In this document: positions 12,007-22,959 of the stretch, in pieces
Layout: each line of letters starts with the position of its first letter
Numbering within the stretch: position 1 is the stretch's first letter
Assembly (NCBI GenBank): GCA_012932865.1
Contig: SAXG01000056.1
Coordinates: 124,001-188,000, forward strand
Direction of reading: 5' to 3'
Origin: Amylostereum areolatum
Lineage: Eukaryota > Basidiomycota > Agaricomycetes > Russulales > Stereaceae
Length of the DNA stretch: 64,000 nucleotides
The notes under the pieces: generated by a model
The model's database searches: none
Told to the model about the DNA's origin: nothing
Seen by the model: only the letters and a program-made list of their open reading frames with translations
Translations under genes and position numbers: made by a program

Positions 12007-13057
12007 TAATGTGTGTCTCGGCGGGCGTTGGCGGCGTGACAGGTGCGTGTATGCCGCCTGTTCTGTTGTTCGCAATGCCCTGAAGGCGTGCGGACACATC
12101 TTAGGCCGCTTCGGACAGTGGAAAAGTCGGGCCTCGCGTTGATGAACGAGGCGCGTCGCCCGCCTCGTGTCCTTCCTCACGCGCACAGAAGATCTCGTCA
12201 ACCGTGTTCTCTGCCGGTGCATGCTGCATGGGCGCGACGGACGATTGACGGTGAGTGGTACACGAGGATACACTTGCTGCGTGCGAGTGGTACGCCTACG
12301 ATCCTGTGTACTCGATCACCTGGAAGTACGCGACAGTATACGGCTCCCTGATTGGATGAAGGGAATTCAATACAACACATTCGATCGCGAGGTCGCGAGG
12401 CATTCGTTCCCAACGGGCGATGTAGGATGCATATGCATGTCTCTGACTGAATGTGCGCGTCATGTCCAGGTAGGATCGGCCAGCGCGGGCAGGCGGATGA
12501 CCCAAGGATGATTAGCCGTGGGGATTCCCCGTTCGGTGCACGATCAGCAGATGGGAGGCAAGTCCGAGGATGAGGTTAGGGTTCGGGAACAATGCCAGGG
12601 GGGCGGGGCCTCGGACACCGCGGCGGGGAGCGGAGAGCGGAGAGCGGAGGGCGTGGGCAGACTGCCAATGGCCAGTCGAAACTGAAACTGAAACCCGCAC
12701 GCGACGAGCGATGGCCTTCCCCTTCGGCGAAGAGGTCGCCGTAGCCTTCGGGGCGGTGGCAGACGGTGGCGCACCCTTCTCTTTATCTTCCTGCGCTCGC
12801 CATCTCTCTTTTCCTCCACCTCCTTCTCCCCGCGCTCACCTCAACCGCCGGCCAAACCCAGGCGGGTCGATCAACTGCGTTCCTGTCCCGCCTTTCCCTT
12901 ACCGGCGTTCACAGCATCATCTTCTCCATATTCCTTCTAGCAATCCATACATATCCGCAGGCGTGTGTCACTTCCCGACTGCCGCCGCCCCTCCCCGGTA
13001 TATAACCCCCTCCCGCCTTTCTCTCTCGGTCCCTCTCCTCCTTCTCCCCTCTCCTCC
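12007..13057. promoter_or_regulatory. Divergent upstream region with TATA box for the ligase gene
   Basis: About 1 kb lies between the long minus-strand gene and the ligase start. It probably holds the missing first exon of the minus-strand gene as well as two promoters. A TATATAA element at 12999-13005 lies about 55 bases before the ligase ATG, followed by a C/T-rich leader, a common arrangement in basidiomycete promoters. Confidence 0.5.
12999..13005 (+). promoter_or_regulatory. TATA box of the acyl-CoA ligase gene
   Basis: TATATAA is followed by a pyrimidine-rich stretch and the ATG at 13058. Position and sequence fit a core promoter element. Confidence 0.6.
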
Positions 13058-15824
13058 ATGGCTCACTCCTCCATCTTCTTCTCACGCCAATCTCTGCCCC
13101 GGACTCCGGACGATTTAACCATCCCCCAGTTTTTCCTAGACGCGTCCCATCCCTCCAAGCTGCCCCATCCCCCACGTAGCCCCTTCCTCATCGACGATGT
13201 CACTGGACGGTCCGTCACGTTTGATGAAGTACGTCCGATGCACCCGTTCGTCCTCCGAACCCTTTCATTTACCCAGATCCTTCCGTCTGATAGATCCGCG
13301 CGCGCACGCACGCTCTCGCGAACGGCTTGAGCGCAAAGCTTGGCTTCGGTGGGATCCTTTCCTTCCCTCCCTATTCTTCTCTCACGCGCTTCCTTGATCG
13401 TCTGCTTGCAGGTGACGGTGACATCGGTAGGCTCTTCCTATTCCCCTTCCCGTCCTTTCAATTCACGCTTTCAAGCGTGCATCTGCTCCCCGAACCACAT
13501 CGGTGAGCATATACCCTACCCAACGCTGCGTTCATCCCTTGATCCCGTTTCAGACTACCCTGTTATCCTGTACGCCGTTCACAGGCTCTGCGGCGTGGTA
13601 ACGTGAGTTGTGGAGCCTTTCCACTTTGTTCTTCTTCCATTGACAAGTCCTAATCTTAGCGGTGCGAACCCGAGCTACACTGTGGGCGAGCTCGTGCACC
13701 AGCTCCAGATTACGGAGGCCAGGACGGTCTTCGTTCACGTTGCCGTTCTGACCACGGTTCTGGACGCCTGCCGAGCCGTCGGCATCCCGTCTGAGCGCGT
13801 TATCGTCTTGGACGAGGCGCCTTCGGAAGGATTGTTCCAGACCGTCGATCAGCTTGTGTCCCAAGGATCGCAAATGCGTAGTAGTTTCGTCGAGAGGAAA
13901 CTCGAACCAGGCGAGGCCAAGACCAAGCTGGCCGTGTTGAGCCTATCCAGCGGTACGACCGGTCCACCCAAGGTACGACTCGTCACCTTGGTCCGGGCTT
14001 CCAACTCTAATGTATCGCAGGCGGTCGCAATATCCCACTATTCATTCATCGTGAACACGCTGCAAATGTACACGCACAACAACGTTATCGGCAGGGAGAT
14101 TGGGCTCCCGTCCGAAAAGCTCAGGTTCAGACCTGGCGACGTCGCCACTTGTGGTTAGTGAAGAGTATATGCGACACAATTCGGCCCTGACCGTTCTATC
14201 CTTGCAGTTTTGCCTCTGTTCCGTGAGTCATACCTTCGCCCGTTCTAAAAACCTTACCGACAGCGTTGCCTCGATGGGACCTCAGATATATACGGGATGC
14301 TTCAGGGCGTGCGTTTCTTTTCAGCCAACGGTCGTAGACTGAACGTCCTGACCCTCTTTCTTCACAGTTGCACTTGATGATGATCAGTGGGGTGGGTGTA
14401 CGCGCTAGCTCGCTCTTTTGCGTCTCTGACGCCGTCGCAAGATGTCCCTGGTCATGATGCCCAAGTTTTCCTGGCCCGATTTTCTCGACAGCGTCTCCCG
14501 CCACAAAATCACGCATTTAATGTTCGCCGACTTCCTTTCGCCGTCAGCTGGCCGTTTTCCTGACCCACTCGAGCTGACTTCAATGAAAAATAGCGTTGTC
14601 CCGCCAATGGTCGTCCTCCTGTGTAAGGTTAGCCCGGTGTTGCACGTTCGATTCAATGCGGTCGCGGTTGACAGCTGTATATCTAGCATCCAGCCACGAA
14701 AAACTACGACCTGCGACATATCCGCTTCGTTCTCTGCGCCGGCGCCCCCGTGTCCGGTGACCTCCTCACGGAGCTGTCCACTCTTCTTCCTGGGGCAGAT
14801 ATCACACAAGGATACGGTAACGATCCATATCTCCTTCCTTCTTTCCGTGCTCCGTCTCATGACGGTCCACCGGGCTCTTTGTAGGGATGACAGAGACCGC
14901 GACGGCACTCACCGTAACGCCGGCCCACCACAGGGTCGCCCGCCCAGGTAGCGTCGGCACCCTCCTCGCCGGGACGCGTGCGTATGTCCTCAAGACAAAT
15001 GGCGAGCGCGCGAGGGCCGGCGAGCCGGGCGAACTGGTTATACATAGCCCCGCCAACGCGCTGGGGTATCACAACAACCCAAAGGAGTGAGCCGGTTTCA
15101 TTTTGTGGCATTAGACGTCATGCGCGGCGGTTGATGGTGGCGGTTTTAGAACGGCGTCGACGTTTGTGAACGGGTAGGTGGCGGGACGCACGCGTTCCGT
15201 CGACACGGGAACCTGACCAAACCCGACCGTATTTTTTCTAGGTATGTGCACACGGGCGACGAGGTGATCATCGACGCGCACGGCGAGGTCTTCGTGATTG
15301 ATCGTCTCAAAGTACGTTATTTTCCGCGGGGTCCGCGTCCCGACGTGGTGAACGTTGAATGAACTATACCCTTGCAGGAATTGATTAAAGTCCGCGGATT
15401 CCAGGTGGCCCCTGCGGAGCTCGAGAGACATCTCATCGCGCACCCGGACGTCGCGGACGTGTGTGTCATCGGCGTGCCCGACGAGATGAGCGGGGAGCTT
15501 CCGCGCGCGTATGTTGTTCTCCACCATCAAGTCGCCGAGCGCGCGCGCAGGGACACGATCGAGCTAGAGAAGATAAAGGCGTCCTTGTTCAAGGTGAGTT
15601 CCGTCTCGTCGGGGGATAAGTTCGCGCGTTACAACCTTGGCTTCGACCAGCACGTCGCGGACGCGAAAACCCGATACAAATGGCTCGCGGGCGGGATCGA
15701 GTTTATGGACGCGATTCCGAAGAACCCAAGCGGAAAGCTCTTGCGACGCGTGCTGCGCGACAAGGTGAAGGCGGAGATGACGCAGAAGACGATTCGAGAG
15801 GAGGCGTTCAAGGCAAGGTTGTGA
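13058..15824 (+). CDS. AMP-dependent acyl-CoA ligase, 4-coumarate-CoA ligase-like, peroxisomal tail
   Basis: This adenylate-forming enzyme activates a carboxylic acid to its CoA thioester. Motifs in order are CICSPNHIDYPV, the P-loop-like LSLSSGTTGPPK, DVATCVLPLFHIYG, VVPPMVVLLCK, the AMP-binding core QGYGMTETATAL, the hinge YVHTGDEVIID with IDRLKELIKVRGFQVAPAEL, and the catalytic-lysine region NPSGKLLRR. The C-terminal tripeptide ARL fits the PTS1 consensus, so import into peroxisomes is likely. The gene is split by more than a dozen introns. Very small exons are visible at 13412-13426 (15 bases), 13476-13502 (27), 14208-14222 (15), 14286-14308 (23), 14368-14391 (24) and 15150-15173 (24). 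The substrate (phenylpropanoid, fatty or other acid) cannot be told from sequence alone. A paralogue begins at the right edge of the window. Confidence 0.93.
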
Positions 15825-16026
15825 CTCACGTATACTAGTAATTACAGGCAGCAGGGCATGATCCATGCATTTCGAGGTATCCATACAGATCCGTATTCGT
15901 ACATATACTCTAGGGCAGTAATGAGAGGTCGTTATAGAGACGAGTGCGATGCACAGACAACACGATGAATGAAAGCGAGTACAAACAGCTGAGCAAAGCA
16001 AATTCAAAGCAAACACACGAAAACAT

Positions 16027-17870
16027 TCAGGCGGTGAGAAGGGGTTGCCCCTCCCCTTGACCTCCACGCTTCCTATCCGAGACGAATCGCCTGAGAGCAA
16101 AGGCAAACCGCCACAGCAGCCCAACGAAGGCACTGTCCCTCATCGCCCACATTACATGCCTCAGGGGACCTTCGATGGCGACTTCCCCTCCCCATCCCAC
16201 CCCTAACAGGGCCCAAGCCAAGGCGGCCATTGCCCAGTCCCCGCCGAGGGCATAAAAGGTCCGGCGTTCGTCGAAGGGGTACTGAAACCCGATCGTGCGA
16301 GTCCACGACCCCGCACCGACCTGCATGACCTCCCGGATGCCGTTGCCCGCAACCCCGCTCGCGCCGCCTGCCCCGCCGTCGCAGAACAGAACCGTGCTGC
16401 CGATCTCCTCGGCGCGGGCGCGGGCCTGCTCCCACATGGCCATGGAAACGTCTGTGTGCCACGTACGGGCGGGGGCGAGGATAAGGGAGGGGCGGGAGGG
16501 GAGGGAATTGAGAGCCGCGGGAGAAGCGAAGTCAAGGCAAATGGAGGCAGTGATGGGGACCGGGCGGACGAAGGGAGGCCCGGTAGGGACCCAGTCTGTC
16601 TTGTTGGTCCCCTTGGGACGTTCCATCCCCAGTTCGTAGATGGTCGGATCGTCCCGGGATTCAGCCATGGGGAACGACTCGGCGACTGGAATGAACAGTG
16701 CTTGTCAGAAAATTGAACGTATTTGTTTGTGAACATGGAACGTACAGGGGACTAAGTTTCTCTTGTAGTATTCAAGGCGGACGGTTCCATCCAGGCCGAC
16801 GAGAGCAAGACCATTTCGCCATTTGTTGCTTCTCGAGCCGGTGCCCTCGGACGGTACGCGCTCCTCGAATGTGATACCCACCAACGTGTGCTGTGCGACT
16901 TTGGCTACCTGTGCGAATGCATCCTCTCGCTGGCCGGTGTTCTCAAATCGCAGAGCACCCTCTGGCCACAAAAGAACGTCACTAAGACTCTGGACCTTCT
17001 TGGTCTCTTCGATGAACCTCTTCAAGACTGTGGAATGATCGCCAGGTTTGGGATCGGAGGGCAGTATGCAGCCTACGGTGAAAGGCGTGGATGATGTTTC
17101 GTACGGGGGGAGGGGGCGAGGATGTACGAAGTAGGAGGGAACGGCGAGGAGCAGTAGAACGACTGCAAGTGCGACCGTGTGGCGTGATCCTCGAGCACGA
17201 GGGGCATCTTCAATTTTGGCAGGGGCCGGGAGATCGTGCTCGATAAGCTGGGGCTCGACTTCGTGATGTCGGTCCTCTTCTTCGTTGGGACCGATGAACC
17301 ATGAACCGATAATCTCGGCGCCGACCACTGCAAAGGCCGCGAGAACCCAGTTTGCGGCCCAGGGACCGAAAATCGGACGCATCCACTCGTAAGAATCGAT
17401 ACCAGACACTGGCGCCCAAGACATGAGGTGACCGAGCGGATTGATGTGAGCGAGGAGCTGCCATACTGTAGCCCACAGAGCGGGGAAGAAAGTTATCTTT
17501 GCCCAAGGCGTGGACATTCTAGTACTGTAACGGTCTAAGGAGACGGTGGATAGGGCAATAGTGGACGATATTGCGGACAGGATGAAGACAGAAAGAATGG
17601 AAGATGCTGTGGAAGACAATGCGTTGAAGGACGCTGCGTTGTGTCCAATGGCCGCTCCAATCGATGTTCCTGTACCGAGAACAAAGGTATGCAAGGCGCC
17701 ATGAGGACGGGGAAGGGCGACCTTGCTATAAACAAGTACGGAGGTGAGGAGAAATACGAGAGGGATGAAACGACGGAGCAGGGGAGAGAGCGGGGACAGC
17801 GAGAGCGGTGGAGACGACGGGGAATATGAGATGGGGATGGTCGATGAAGACGAGGCGACGAAGGCTGGCC
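16027..17870 (-). CDS. Membrane CN-hydrolase resembling apolipoprotein N-acyltransferase (Lnt-like)
   Basis: The N-terminal half is hydrophobic with several likely membrane helices (FIPLVFLLTSVLVYS, ILSVFILSAISSTIALS, WVLAAFAVVGAEIIGSWFIG). It is followed by a carbon-nitrogen hydrolase domain. The three catalytic positions of that superfamily are visible: Glu in VLLWPEGALRF, Lys in YYKRNLVP and Cys in TASICLDFASP. After the domain, a hydrophobic segment (WAMAALAWALLGVGWGG) and a basic tail end the protein. This order is that of bacterial Lnt, which acylates lipoproteins; the fungal substrate is unknown. At least one intron lies near 16670-16750. The first exon is uncertain because no ATG opens the N-terminal frame directly; the ATG near 17870 is a candidate. 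It is divergent from MED7. Confidence 0.8.
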
Positions 17871-18032
17871 ATGGCCGTTACTGGCGGCGATGGAGGAAAG
17901 TGAAGAGTAAGTTGGTTTTGAGATGGAATGAACGACTGCGCAGAACTGCGCATCCGAGGAGCGACCACGTGACACCCCGTTCTCAATCAGGAAAGTCTCC
18001 TTCCAAAAAAAGACTTCCTCTTCACCGCTACC

Positions 18033-19087
18033 ATGGACGACGAACAAGAGACCGAGCTTCGCAACCCGTTTCCCTCCCCTCCCTCCCTCTACGCCAACTA
18101 CACCACTCAAAATCTCAACCTCCTTGCTCTTCTCCGCGAGCGCGCTGGTTCTTCTTCCGACTCACCGGATGTCCCCGACCAACGCGAACTGCTCTCTGAC
18201 CAGCCCGATGTACCAGAATGGTCCCTCACCCAGCTCGAGAAGCCACGGGTAGACTGGATAGTGGAAGACGGCCATTATGATGTGTTTGGAGATCGCTGGT
18301 TTGTCCGTTCGTTTCCCCGTGCGATCGATGCCGTGAACAAACCTCTCGGCCTTTCGTTCAGCTCAACGACAAGATTCCGTCATTGGCCGAGAGTGGGGGA
18401 CAGCAACTGTATCCAGAAGACATAAATGCGGGTATGTGCTATCTGTATCTGTCTCCGTCCCCTTGACCCATCGGTCCCCCAGATCGACGACCCGCGTTGC
18501 TTTCCATCCTCAAATCATTGCTCGTCACATACTCATCTCTGTTGGGGGCCGCTCTGCTACCGCCTCCTTCATCCCCGGAAATACACCCGGAATGGCACCG
18601 ACACATCGAATGGATCGGCGTCCTAACGCAGAATATCATGGCCGCCGCGAACGACCTTCGACCCGTCCAAGTACGTCCCCCCCCCCGTGGACTGGACTGG
18701 ACTGGATGTATTAATGAAAATCGAAAGGCCCGGGTGAATCTCGAGCTCCTGATGCAGCGGCAACTGGACTTTCGCCGCGAGGAAACGAAAGCTATCCACG
18801 AGTCCGTGTACCCCCTACCGCATCATCGCACGTTTTCAACCTTGAACTCTTGTAGGAAATGCAATTCTCTTGAAGCGCAACTCGCTACGCTACGAGGCGT
18901 GGCCCGCAAGTCTGCAGATGACAGCACAACAGCTCAGGTCCGTCGAATTGTTTTCCATATTAAACGCCTTAGCTAACGCCACGCCTGTTATGCGCAGTCC
19001 TCAGAGTCTGCGCAAAGTACTGCCGATGTCCCCCTCTTACCCTCGCTTTCCGTCGACGATGTTCTTCGTTGGGCCGAAGAGTTCTGA
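18033..19087 (+). CDS. MED7: Mediator complex subunit 7
   Basis: Med7 is part of the middle module of Mediator, which links transcription factors to RNA polymerase II in the nucleus. The N-terminus ELRNPFPSPPSLYANYT followed by NLNLLALLRER is the family hallmark. The helical core follows: SLAESGGQQLYPEDI, RPALLSILKSLLVTYSSLL, HIEWIGVLTQNIMAAANDLR and ARVNLELLMQRQLDFRREE. The frame is restored by short introns, one starting at the GTCCGT after GDRWF and one inside AIHE|KCNSLEAQL. The final exon ends DDVLRWAEEF at TGA 19085-19087. Length and domain order are normal for fungal Med7. Confidence 0.93.
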
Positions 19088-19724
19088 ATCTGCAGCATAC
19101 CGGATCAACGGTTATATGCTATCTTCCGCGCTCTCGCAGTGCCTTTTCTCGCATACGGACGTAGATGGCGATATAGTATCCTCCAAAAACATCGTATGTC
19201 ACCGCATAAAACGGCTCATCCAGGAGAAGTTCAATCCGCCTCGCGCAAGGCGTTGTTGGCTTCAGCGGGTCTCAAAACTGCCCAGGGAAACTGGTATCTT
19301 GGAGTTCTATTGCGTTGATCATGCACCTTCTGGCGCCAGATGGTCTGGGTGGACAAAGCTGTAAGGTGTTTTCTTGGAATCGGTCGATCGACGCATCGTG
19401 TTGTGGGATATGGCTTCGACTATTCTTCCGGATGCATTCTGAACTGAACGTCACCTGTGCAGTATAGGGTGGAAAATGGTGGAAACTTCCAAAGGTCCAG
19501 GTCTTCTGTAATCGCCGAACGACGCCGACGGATATGGGTGGGTCATCGGCCCAGCACGTTACATATGACGACTACACCCATACAGCCGATATCCATGCTT
19601 TCTAATCGTCTCTTGGCCTAGCTTTGTAACTGACTTCTCTTCTTATAAAAACCCGTGGTCTCGAATACCAAGTTAGATCAATCACTCAGATTTCCCATCC
19701 ACCAAACATCCACCTTTCTTCTCG
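19088..19724. other. Spacer between MED7 and the first MDR gene
   Basis: About 640 bases. The left part is the MED7 3' region with no further convincing coding sequence. The right part carries the promoter blocks of the MDR gene described separately. Confidence 0.5.
19594..19665 (+). promoter_or_regulatory. Promoter blocks of MDR gene 1, shared with gene 2
   Basis: Three short blocks precede the ATG at 19725: CATGCTTTCTAATC (from 19594), CTAGCTTTGTAA (near 19617) and GGTCTCGA (near 19657). A TATAAAA element lies at 19644-19650. The same three blocks recur in order upstream of the second MDR gene. Confidence 0.6.
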
Positions 19725-20988
19725 ATGGCAAACCAACAAACTGCTTTCAACCTCACCAAACCAGGGGCCGGATTTCAAGGCGTCGTAAAGGTCCAGAACC
19801 CCATCCCTACGCCAGGCGCCCACGAAGTCCTCGTCCGAATCCATGCCGTTTCGCTCAACTATCGCGATGTCGCGTTGGTCTTGGGTACCTATATCTCAAT
19901 GAATCGCGAAAATTTCGCCCTTGGCTCCGACATGGGAGGCGAGGTTGTCGCCGTCGGTTCCTCTGCGACGCAATTCAAGAAGGGAGATCGTGTCACAGGT
20001 ATCTTCGATCAGGGTAACATCTACGGTCAAAGCACGGGCGAGTTGCTCGGTGGACCCCTCGATGGAGTACTACAAGAGTATCGCGTGTTCGACGAGCGTC
20101 ACCTGCTGAGTATTCCCGAGCATCTCAGCTACGAGGAAGCTTCCTGCTTCCCGATCGCAGCGCTCACGGCATGGAACGCTCTCTTTGGAGGGAAACAGCT
20201 CGTTCCGGGCGAGACCGTTGTTTGCCAGGGTACGGGAGGCGTGTCAATCTTTGCGTTGAGTCTTGCGCACGCGGCGGGGGCCACGGTATGTTGACTAATG
20301 GAATCTAGATATCGATACGCATGTTCATATTGAACTCTTTCCATTGAACAGACCATCGTAACATCGTCCTCAGACGAGAAACTGGAGGTGCGTCTTCTTG
20401 AACCGGCTTTCCAGCGCCCACTCTTACCTTCATATTCATGTGTAGCTCGCCAAGAAACTTGGGGCGACCCATACTATCAACTATCGCACGACGCCCGACT
20501 GGGATAAAGCGGTCAACGAAGTACACTACCCTGCTTAATTCAGTGCCGACAGATGGACTAACTCAGTCGACTCGACAGCTCACCAAAGGGCAAGGGGCCC
20601 ACCACATTATCGACAACGTCGGCATCAATGAGATCGAACGCAGCCTCAACTGCGTCGCTCAGGGCGGATTCATCACCAACATAGGCTTCTTAGGCGGCCA
20701 ACCGAAAGTCTACCCCAACGTTCCGATGTTGTGCTTGTTGCGTGCCGCCAGTCTGCGGTACGATATCTCTCAGCATCGGTGACTTCTTGTTGAATCTGAC
20801 CTTATGAAAGCGGCATCCGTGTCGGCTCCAAGAAGATGTTCGAGGAGATGTTCCGTTTCGTCGAACAGAAGCAACTCCGGCCGTCCATCACCAAGGTGTT
20901 CCCGTTCGAGCAGACGGTCGACGCACTCAAGTACCTCGAGAGTGGCGCACACTTTGGGAAGGTCGTCATCCGTGTATCGAGCCCATGA
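19725..20988 (+). CDS. MDR-family NAD(P)-dependent oxidoreductase, copy 1
   Basis: This is a medium-chain dehydrogenase/reductase of the quinone reductase or zinc-independent alcohol dehydrogenase-like type. Motifs in order are PTPGAHEVLVRIHAVSLNYR, GSDMGGEVVAVG, QFKKGDRVTGIF, SYEEASCFPIAALTAWNAL, the cofactor loop QGTGGVSIFALSLAHAAGA, AKKLGATHTINY and the C-terminal FEQTVDALKYLESGAHFGK. I see no cysteine cluster for structural zinc. Four short introns interrupt the 3' half (after AAGAT, after EKLE, after AVNE and near AASLR). It ends with TGA at 20986-20988. Copy 2 follows 518 bases downstream on the same strand. The substrate is unknown. Confidence 0.9.
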
Positions 20989-21506
20989 GCATTCGTCTTA
21001 TTGGTGAAGCCGCGTTTCGACATGTATGTTTTTTGTTCCTCATGTTTTTCGCATTCAAGTCCTTACTAGCTACGAGCAGGCCTGTTTCGAGGGGGGAAAG
21101 TTGTACCATATTGAATGCTATCGATGATTGTGTTTCCGCTCTCACTGCCACTTTGCAAAAGTTCATCCTGCTAGACGTCACTGCGACGTTGATGAGGCTC
21201 AGTGTGGCGTCACTTCTCAAAGGCGTCCCACCAAGCGACGGTTATTGGTACCGCTTCTTCCACACCGTGGATACAAGACCGATCCTGTGACGTTTTGACT
21301 GTTGAAAATCTGGCACAAATCACCCACGGACTGGGTAGGTTATAGCACACCTTGTCCAACTGCCACCTGCATTCAAACGGCCGGTACATGCTTTCTAATC
21401 CACCACAAGGCTAGCTTTGTAAACATCTCGTTCGCTGCTTAAGAGCCGCGGTCTCGAGTGGGAATAGTTACCGCAAGATTGCTCCAATCCTTCCGTTGCT
21501 ACTACG
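20989..21506. other. Spacer between tandem MDR genes
   Basis: About 520 bases hold the 3' region of copy 1 and the promoter of copy 2. A small open frame in the first half shows no protein character I can support. Confidence 0.5.
21387..21458 (+). promoter_or_regulatory. Promoter blocks of MDR gene 2, shared with gene 1
   Basis: CATGCTTTCTAATC (21387-21400), GGCTAGCTTTGTAA (about 21409-21422) and CGCGGTCTCGAG (21447-21458) repeat the blocks found before copy 1, in the same order and at similar distances from the ATG. The TATA element of copy 1 is not matched here. Confidence 0.6.
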
Positions 21507-22786
21507 ATGGCGAACCAACAAACAGCTTTCCGTCTCACTAAACCAGGCATCGGAACCCAAGGCATCGTAAAAGTTCAAGATCCCATCCCGACACCGGGGG
21601 CGTACGAGGTTCTCGTCCGCATCCACGCCGTTTCGCTCAACTACCGCGACGTTGCGTTGCTGCTCGGCACCTTCGTCCCGCGGTTCAACGAAAACTCGGT
21701 TCTAGGCTCCGACATGGGGGGCGAGGTCGTCGCCGTCGGCCCCTCCGCAACGCAGTTCAAGAAAGGCAACCGCGTCACGGGCATATTCAACCAGAGCCAC
21801 ATATACGGAGACAACGTTGACGGAAGCCGAATCCTCGGCGGATCCGTCGATGGGGTGTTGCAGGAGTACCGTGTTTTTCACGAGCAGCACCTTCTCGGTA
21901 TCCCAGACCATCTCAGCTACGAAGAGGCCTCATGTTTCCCCATCGCGGCGGTCACGGCGTGGAACGCGCTCTTTGGGGGGAAGCAACTTGTTCCCGGGCA
22001 GACTGTTATATGTCAGGGCACGGGGGGTGTATCGATTTTTGCGCTGAGTCTCGCGCATGCGGCAGGGGCAACGGTAGGCCCCATTACCCGAGCCAACGTG
22101 CTTGTTTATTCATGCAGAGGCCCGCAGACAATCGTGACGTCCTCGTCGGACGATAAGTTGGTGGTATGTCGCTTTGCATGACAATTATCATTGGCACTCA
22201 TCTTGCGTAAAAACCTCACACTGGTTGTATACATAGCTCGCGAAGAAACTCGGGGCGACGCACGTCATCAACTACCGTACGACACCCAACTGGGATGAAG
22301 TGGTTAGCGAGGTATGCCAATTCGCTTCGCAGTGCTCTGACAGACAGGCTGAGCTTCTGAGGTCAGTTGACAAAAGGCAGGGGGGTGCACCACATCATTG
22401 ACAACGCTGGCGTCAACGAGATCGAGCGTTGCTTCAACTGTATTGCTCGAGGCGGGGTCATCAACAACATCGGTTTCCTCGGTGGCGAGCCCAAAATCTC
22501 CCCTAACGTGCCGATGTTGTGTTTGAAGCACAACGCCAGTCTGCGGTACGAGTGTCTCCATGGCCGTTCTGTCGAATCGAACCTAATGGTCGTTGTACCT
22601 ACGCGAAGAGGCATCCACGTAGGGTCGAAACAGCAGTTCGAGCAATTGCTCCGCTTCGTCGAGCAGAAACAGCTCAGGCCGTTCATTGACAAGGCGTTCT
22701 CGTTTGAGCAGACCGTCGACGCATTCAAGTACCTTGAGAGCGGGGCCCACTTCGGGAAGGTGGTAGTCCGTGTGTCCAGCGAATGA
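21507..22786 (+). CDS. MDR-family NAD(P)-dependent oxidoreductase, copy 2
   Basis: This is a close tandem paralogue of the upstream gene. The N-terminus MANQQTAFRLTKPGIGTQG differs by a few residues, and the cofactor loop QGTGGVSIFALSLAHAAGA is identical. The insert after HIYG is longer (DNVDGSRI), and the C-terminus ends GKVVVRVSSE. Introns fall at the same positions as in copy 1 (after AAGAT, after DKLV, after VVSE and near NASLR). Frame and splice signals are intact, so it should be functional. The likely role is NAD(P)H-dependent reduction of a small carbonyl or quinone, or the reverse; specificity cannot be read from sequence. Confidence 0.9.
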
Positions 22787-22959
22787 TTGTGTATGTTGTT
22801 TGATTAGCATTATGTACATACGTCGAAGACGGGTGGCAATCCCAGTGGTATCCTAATGTCAGTAAAATACAAATTATATGCTCTAAGATCCAACAACGCA
22901 TCCACAGAAGCGATCCCCTCTACATAGTGAATATGCAGTGATGCCAAAGTACTGCAACG

